Source: Batillaria attramentaria
Taxonomy: Eukaryota > Mollusca > Gastropoda > Batillariidae
Direction: 5' to 3'
Length of the DNA stretch: 64,000 nt
NCBI GenBank assembly: GCA_018292915.2
Contig: JACVVK020000017.1
Coordinates: 3,070,001 to 3,134,000, forward strand
Numbering within the stretch: position 1 is the first letter of the stretch; each line of letters begins with the position of its first letter. Below are positions 57,721 to 64,000 of this stretch, piece by piece. Position numbers and translations under genes: made by a program. A model generated the notes under the pieces. That model did not search any database, had not been told where the DNA came from, and worked only from the letters and a program-made list of their open reading frames with translations.

Positions 57721-58160
57721 AAAAAATGACACCACTCAACAACAAAGTTTATTGTAAAGATGGGCAACAAACATCATAATAATTATATTATATTGGGAAT
57801 GAGGAGATTGAGACGCAGCAGTATGCAATAAAGCTGGAAAAAAAAACTCCTGACTGAGTACAGTGCCATTAGTATTTAAAACGATAAAGTTGAACAGCAT
57901 AATGAAACAGTAATGCTCATAATTACTTACAATACAAGGCAGAAAACTGCATGGTCTGTTTTCACGGTCTCTTGGTGTAGCACCTGAATGCCCTGTCTCA
58001 TCATCTGACTGGTCTGTGAGAATTTAAACTGGTGTTGTCACACTCTCAGATATTGTGGCTTTAATTGTTAATACCTCAGACGTCACTGTCAGAATTTACA
58101 CTGGCGTTGCCTTAGCCCCCAATGCTGTGGCTTTACCAGTAATTTCTGTCACCTCAGATA
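57721..58160. other. Unannotated
   Basis: Contains an imperfect tandem duplication (58020-58150) of a segment with CAGAATTTACACTGGTGTTG, overlapping the right edge of the next feature. Confidence 0.45.
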
Positions 58161-58166
58161 TCACTG

Positions 58167-59091
58167 TCATACTCTGATACATGTGTCACTGTCACAATCT
58201 GAAGCACCATCACACACCTGGCTCTCAGCTTCATCTGCACTGTTAGCTACATGTAAGATGTCTTGTGCAGTGGCAAGAATCTTTCTCTTTACAGTCCCAC
58301 TGACATCAGCAAATTTGTCCAGCCAAACTTCATTAATAGAAGTACCACACATCCACACCAATAAATTGAACAAGCCCACAAGAACCATCTCCATAGCATG
58401 CTCCGTTGTGAGATCCTTGCTGTCAGCAGGCCATACTGCTGGTGATGTCACTGACATGACCTGCTCCCTCAGATACATGCTCCCATGGTAAAGTTGCCTC
58501 TTGTTGGCCTCATCTGAAAAATATTGTACCAGCAACAGGAATATAGTGACCTTAGGCAGGATGCTTGGCACAGCTGAAATACTCCCCGATCCCCTCCCCA
58601 AACAACTCAATTAGGACTGATCTAGGAAGTAGTGGAACTCTCAATTTTTTTTATTTTTTTTTAAATATACGCTATTCATCGTGCTACGTTGAAGTTGACC
58701 GTGACTACAAAGAAGTCTAGACCTGTCTATATTATGAGGTCCGGCAACGTAATTATCAAGATCACTGAAAAATGCTCATATTATCATTGTGATTACATAC
58801 TATTTTCACGAACTTCTCATTCAATTTAATAAATCAAACCTAATCCGAAGCACCACGTACAAAAGTTGCAGAAACTTACCTTGAACTATGATATGCCTGT
58901 AATCGATTGTAGCATTTCTTGTGAAACCCTGCCTCGTCGACGTTGAGGTCACTAAAGGCTTCCAAAGAATGACGAGCAACGTCTCCTTGAGTGCAGACGA
59001 ACAAAGACCACCTTTCGCGACATTCCGGGACTCTTTGCATCGTTTTCTCGCTGAAAGAAAACTGTTTCACTACTGTTGGTCGCCCGTACAA
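58167..59091 (-). CDS. Unrecognised gene fragment, possibly mobile-element-derived (two exon-like blocks)
   Basis: Block 1 (59091 down to about 58881) encodes FVCTQGDVARHSLEAFSDLN and later AGFHKKCYNRL, a Cys/His arrangement like the N-terminal zinc-binding segment of a large multicopy family of uncharacterised invertebrate proteins. It ends at a good donor (TTCAAG|GTAAGT). Block 2 (about 58516 down to 58167) follows an acceptor-like TTTTTCAG and encodes LYHGSMYLREQVM, VWPADSKDLTTEHAMEMVLV, GLFNLLVWMCG and KRKILATAQDILHVANSADE. The direct junction is out of phase, so either an exon is missing or the gene is broken. Nothing resembling the usual downstream part was found. Orientation and relatedness are moderately supported; function is unknown. 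Confidence 0.4.
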
Positions 59092-59745
59092 GCGTCGGCA
59101 GCCATGTTTGTTTCCAAGCGTAGTCTCTTTCTGATTGGTCGAAAAATTATGTTAATCATCAAGGGAATGAATCGGCGCCTCTTCAGTAAAATCCGATTAC
59201 CTCCCTTACAAGCTCTTTCTAATTATCTTTCATCCGCGATTAAAAACCAGTGCGCAACATTTCAGCTGAGATCTCCCAGTTTCTATCTAGTTATGGTGTA
59301 TTATTGATGATAAAAACCAGAAAATGTCATTTGCATTGCAAAAATATTTTATGACACGAAAACCGAGGGCGGCCCACGGCCTATGTGTCTGAGAAGTGCG
59401 CTATATAAATGAAATTTATTATCATTATTATTATTATTATCTAGTATTACAAACATAACGTTTAAACAGGGGAAAAAAACAAAAAACAACAAAAAAAACC
59501 AAGCAGATGTTTATGACTACGCCCAAGTACCTACATACACATTGCCTTACGAATGCTTTTAGACGTCGTTAGATCAAGGTTTGTTCAGGCATAGACTAAA
59601 TATTCCCGCTAACAAGATCTGCATTCTGGGTTACCAGAGCAGAACGACGTTGGTGGTACATCTACTATCTGTGCGAAATGTTATTAAACGCCGACCTTTC
59701 AACAATAAACGACTCCACTCGGCACGCCCCGAGGTCAGGTGAGGG
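59092..59745. other. Intergenic, nothing recognised
   Basis: AT-rich with ATT triplets at 59430-59442. No exon supported. Confidence 0.45.
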
Positions 59746-59756
59746 GGGGGGGGGGG

Positions 59757-59845
59757 GGGGGGGCGAATGGTAGAGCGTTGGACTTCTAATGCTGGAGTCG
59801 TGAGTTCGTGTCCCGGCTGGAGCCGAATATGTGTGCTGGCTTTTT
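59757..59845 (+). repeat. SINE family S1, left half, interrupted
   Basis: A G run, then GCGAATGGTAGAGCG, GAGTTCGTGTCCCGG and ...GTGTGCTGGCTTTTT, where element A starts. The right half resumes near 61516. Confidence 0.85.
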
Positions 59846-60975
59846 AAGTTGTTTCTCTATAGAGAAACAACTTTATGAGACGGGGCAGATTTTGCTGCGC
59901 GCAGCAGCAAGTTTCAGTGATACAAAACAAGACTGTGACGTTTCTCCACACACAAAACTTACTTTCAGCGCACACAGTGACGTAACGAAATCTGCGTCAT
60001 AAGACACCTTACGTGCACACTATGCTGCTGCGTTCTTTTGGCGGGAGTTGTGAGACGTGTGTGTGGTGTGGTGTGTGTGTGGACGGATGTAATGAATGGC
60101 TATCTCCTAAACCACCTCGTTGGAGGCCTTTTTACTTTTGAGATAAAATGGGGATTTCACCTTCTCCAGGAGCTACCTTTCACGATTTTTAGTAGCCTGC
60201 CGCATTTTCAGAAGAGTTATCGCCGATTTTAAAAAATCGGTCATGTTACGAATTTTTTCGGAAAAAATGTTCAAATGGCTTCATTTTCTGAAATTGGGAG
60301 GATCATCCAATTGTACTGCCTGTTTTCGTAGCACAGCTCTGTAGCTCTGACAGGTTTTGTGTAAGAAAAATATTTCCGAGGTAGGGGTGGTTTGCAAATA
60401 GGCCAAATATCTATGAAAAGACTCCTTCAAATTACTCATCATTCCGGTATTTTTGTCACTTGTGACAACTGCACATATGGCATGAACTACTGCACTATTA
60501 TAGCTTTAGTATTAAGAATAACAGAGCTTTTAGATAAAAACATTTTTTCACGTTTCTGCGAGAAGCGCAGGTCAAAAAAGTTCCAATTTTGCAATTTCGT
60601 AAGTACAATCCAAGGCACTTAAGGTCCACGTTTCATCAGCTCTCTAGATCTTCCAGATCTTATGTCAAAATTAATTCAGTCACGGAAGTCACAAAAGCAA
60701 CAAGGAAATCACACGATATGAAGAAGTATCATCTGTCAGACGAGCAGCGTGAGGCTGACGTCAAATGTTTGGTTCACAGACAAAATCTGCAAGTATCGTT
60801 ACTGCGTCCGACATTTCATCACCTCTCTAGATCTTCCAGATTTCATGTGAAAAATAATTCAGTCGGAGAAGTCACAAAGCCAACAGGGAAATCACAAGAC
60901 ATGAACAAGCATCCTCAGACGATCTCAGTGCTAGAGGCTGACGTCAAAATTTTAGTTCACGGAATTGACGTCATC

Positions 60976-61009
<34 letters not shown>

Positions 61010-61510
61010 CGTCTCTCTCTCTCTCTCTCTCTGTATGACGACCTGCCTGAGGCTGACGTCAAATGTTTAGTTCACGGAACTGACGTCTCTCTCTCTCTCT
61101 CTCTCTGGGAAGCCAGGGTGGCCGAATGGTAGAGCGTTGGACTTTCAATGCTTGGGCCGAGAGTTCGAATCCCGGCCGCTGGGGCCAAATATTTGTGCTG
61201 GCCTTTTTCTCGTTGCCCCGTCTTTGATATCACCCTTATGTGGTGGAAAAGGACGTTAAACTCCGAAAACATCCACCCACCCACCCTCTCTCCTCTTCTG
61301 CCTCTCTCTCTCGTGTTCTCCTCTCCCTTCTTCCCCCACCCGACCCACCCCCAGTCAACGTGGCTAATCGGTCGAGGTCGTAGAGGATCTAGTGTCATTG
61401 GTAGAACTTGGAGAGGGGAGAACCGGCAACAATAACAACAAAACAGACAAAATAAAAATTAATGAAGTTTGGAGAAACAACTTTGTAGGACGGGGGCCGT
61501 TCCTCTTGTT
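59846..61510 (+). mobile_element. Palindrome-headed 1.6-kb element A, copy 2
   Basis: Same order as copy 1: the perfect 24-nt palindrome (59848-59871), CTTTATGAGACGGGG, a short TG tract, two CTCTAGATCTTCCAGAT blocks, TGACGTCA octamers, TC arrays, an embedded S1 SINE, and terminal GAGAAACAACTTTGTAGGAC (61472-61491). It is inserted in an S1 SINE. No coding region. Confidence 0.85.
61108..61286 (+). repeat. tRNA-derived SINE, family S1, inside element A copy 2
   Basis: Head GGAAGCCAGGGTGGCCGAATG, box-B-like GAGTTCGAATCCCGG, complete body and ACATCCACCCACCCACC tail, at the site equivalent to 21912-22086. Confidence 0.9.
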
Positions 61511-61511
61511 C

Positions 61512-61590
61512 ATGAGGTTGCCCACGATCATTTCATATCACCCGCATGTGGTGGAAAAGGACGTTAAACCCCCAAACACCCACCCCACCC
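61512..61590 (+). repeat. SINE family S1, right half of the interrupted copy
   Basis: GTTGCCCACGATCATTTCAT then ATCACCCGCATGTGGTGGAAAAGG and CCCAAACACCCACCCC: the remainder of the SINE begun at 59757. Confidence 0.82.
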
Positions 61591-61705
61591 CGAGACCAAC
61601 GCACGTGGAAAACAGTTCAAAACCATGCTCCGGGACAACTAGGGCAAAGCCGGTGTGTTGTCGCCGCATGAAACACGGGAAAACACCATGCTCGCTGTTT
61701 GTTCG

Positions 61706-61832
61706 GACCCCCGGCTGGGGCCAAATATTTGCACTGGTCTTATTCTCCGTCGTTGCCCCGTCTTTGATATCACCCCGCACGTGGTGGAAAAGGACGTTAA
61801 CTTCCTACACACCCACACACCCACCCTTTGTT
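61706..61832 (+). repeat. SINE family S1, 5'-truncated
   Basis: From CCCCCGGCTGGGGCCAAATA through the body to CACACCCACACACCCACCC. The S1-flanking sequence TTGTTCGGACC appears before (61698) and after (61828) it and is a candidate target duplication. Confidence 0.83.
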
Positions 61833-62591
61833 CGGACCAAAAACACTCCCGTGTAACATCGTGCGAACGGAGAGGAACTTCAACGGCCCGAAACTCTCTG
61901 TCAGCCGTGTGGCAAAGACTGTGGCAAACGCTGTGCGTTTTGGTTTATCACTGCTCAGTGCCAGCCTGCCTGTAACTTTAGGTGTGTGTAAGTGGTAAGA
62001 TTCTAACAGACAATAAACACTAAAATATCTCCGAACGATTTGCGAGCCTTGGAATTAGAAATGTCGGGAGATAAATCTTTAAAGTGAATTCGAGTCAAGC
62101 TGTGTGCGGGCTTATCCCCCCTGCCCACTCCCCTGTCCCCGCTTCCTACCCCGGCCCCTCCCCCCCCCCCCCCCGCCCCCCCCCCCCCACGGTCCCCCCA
62201 GCGAATTACTGATGATCAAGATTTTCTTTGAACACTCCTCCCCACCTATGGATTACAGACTCCGCTGATTGCGGCATGGGGAGGGGGGGGGGGGGAAGGA
62301 AAGAGAAAGGGTCGGGAGAGAGATTGCAGAGTTACGCGGTATAATGTTAGGAAGTCAGTTAGGTACCGCGGTGGTGAGAGAGAAAGAGAGACAAGACAGG
62401 TGGCGTATGTGTGTGATAGAACTGCCTCAGTGGCTTTTAGAAAAAAAATTTCCCCGAGGATCAAAGCACTTGCCTGCTGACTCTTGTTTATTTGTTCTAG
62501 TTTTAAATGTCTGCCTTCAAGTGCAGTGCTTAGATTCGGCTTGTCGTGTAGTTTGTGGGAGCCCGGCGCCGGGCCGGAAACTGAGTGATGC

Positions 62592-62595
<4 letters not shown>
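61833..62595. other. Unannotated, with C and G runs
   Basis: C-rich at 62118-62200 and a G run at 62279-62295. No exon supported. Confidence 0.45.
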
Positions 62596-63976
<1,381 letters not shown>

Positions 63977-64000
63977 CCACGGTGTGTGTCACTGTCACTG

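Overview
The window is animal nuclear DNA, most probably from a mollusc and plausibly a marine gastropod. This rests on multi-exon genes with GT-AG introns, GIMAP/AIG1 GTPases beside a 12-exon laccase-type multicopper oxidase, tRNA-derived SINEs, CR1/RTE/Jockey-type LINE remnants and a very high load of (TG)n tracts. The species assignment is inference; nothing in the sequence names it.

Layout. 0-4.2 kb: decayed LINE reverse transcriptase pieces and microsatellites. 4.3-7.55 kb: a five-exon GIMAP-like GTPase gene (285 aa, ending in a CaaX-type box). 8-13 kb: minisatellites, SINEs and (TG)n. 13.1-15.5 kb: a second, four-exon GIMAP-like gene (221 aa). 17.6-18.1 kb: a LINE remnant on the minus strand. 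18.5-28.9 kb: the laccase gene, reconstructed exon by exon into one continuous 711-residue reading frame with all four copper-ligand blocks, a signal peptide and a hydrophobic C-terminus. Its introns hold a MITE, a 1.6 kb palindrome-headed element, a minisatellite and SINEs. 30.6-47.7 kb: three tandem paralogues of an AMP-forming acyl-CoA synthetase-like (ANL) enzyme. Each has its whole coding region in one exon and a putative 5'UTR exon upstream, and they are separated by MITEs, SINEs and hairpin-headed repeats. 47.7-64 kb: almost entirely repeat-derived: nested SINEs, a Penelope-like foldback insertion, LINE pieces, an unrecognised minus-strand gene fragment, a second copy of the 1.6 kb element, and a 1.4 kb interrupted TG satellite at the right edge.

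The genes do not form an evident pathway. GIMAPs are membrane-associated or cytosolic GTPases linked to immunity. The laccase is predicted to be secreted or membrane-anchored and to oxidise phenols. The ANL enzymes would activate a carboxylic acid with ATP. All protein-coding genes recognised with confidence are on the plus strand.

The most informative observations concern mobile DNA: a SINE whose target-site duplication copied a laccase splice acceptor; a foldback element with perfect 47-bp arms, a 16-bp target duplication and a hammerhead-like core; a 1.6 kb element that split a SINE without an obvious target duplication; and the mosaic divergence of the three ANL genes.

All exon models come from reading splice sites and phases by eye. 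No alignment or database search was run.
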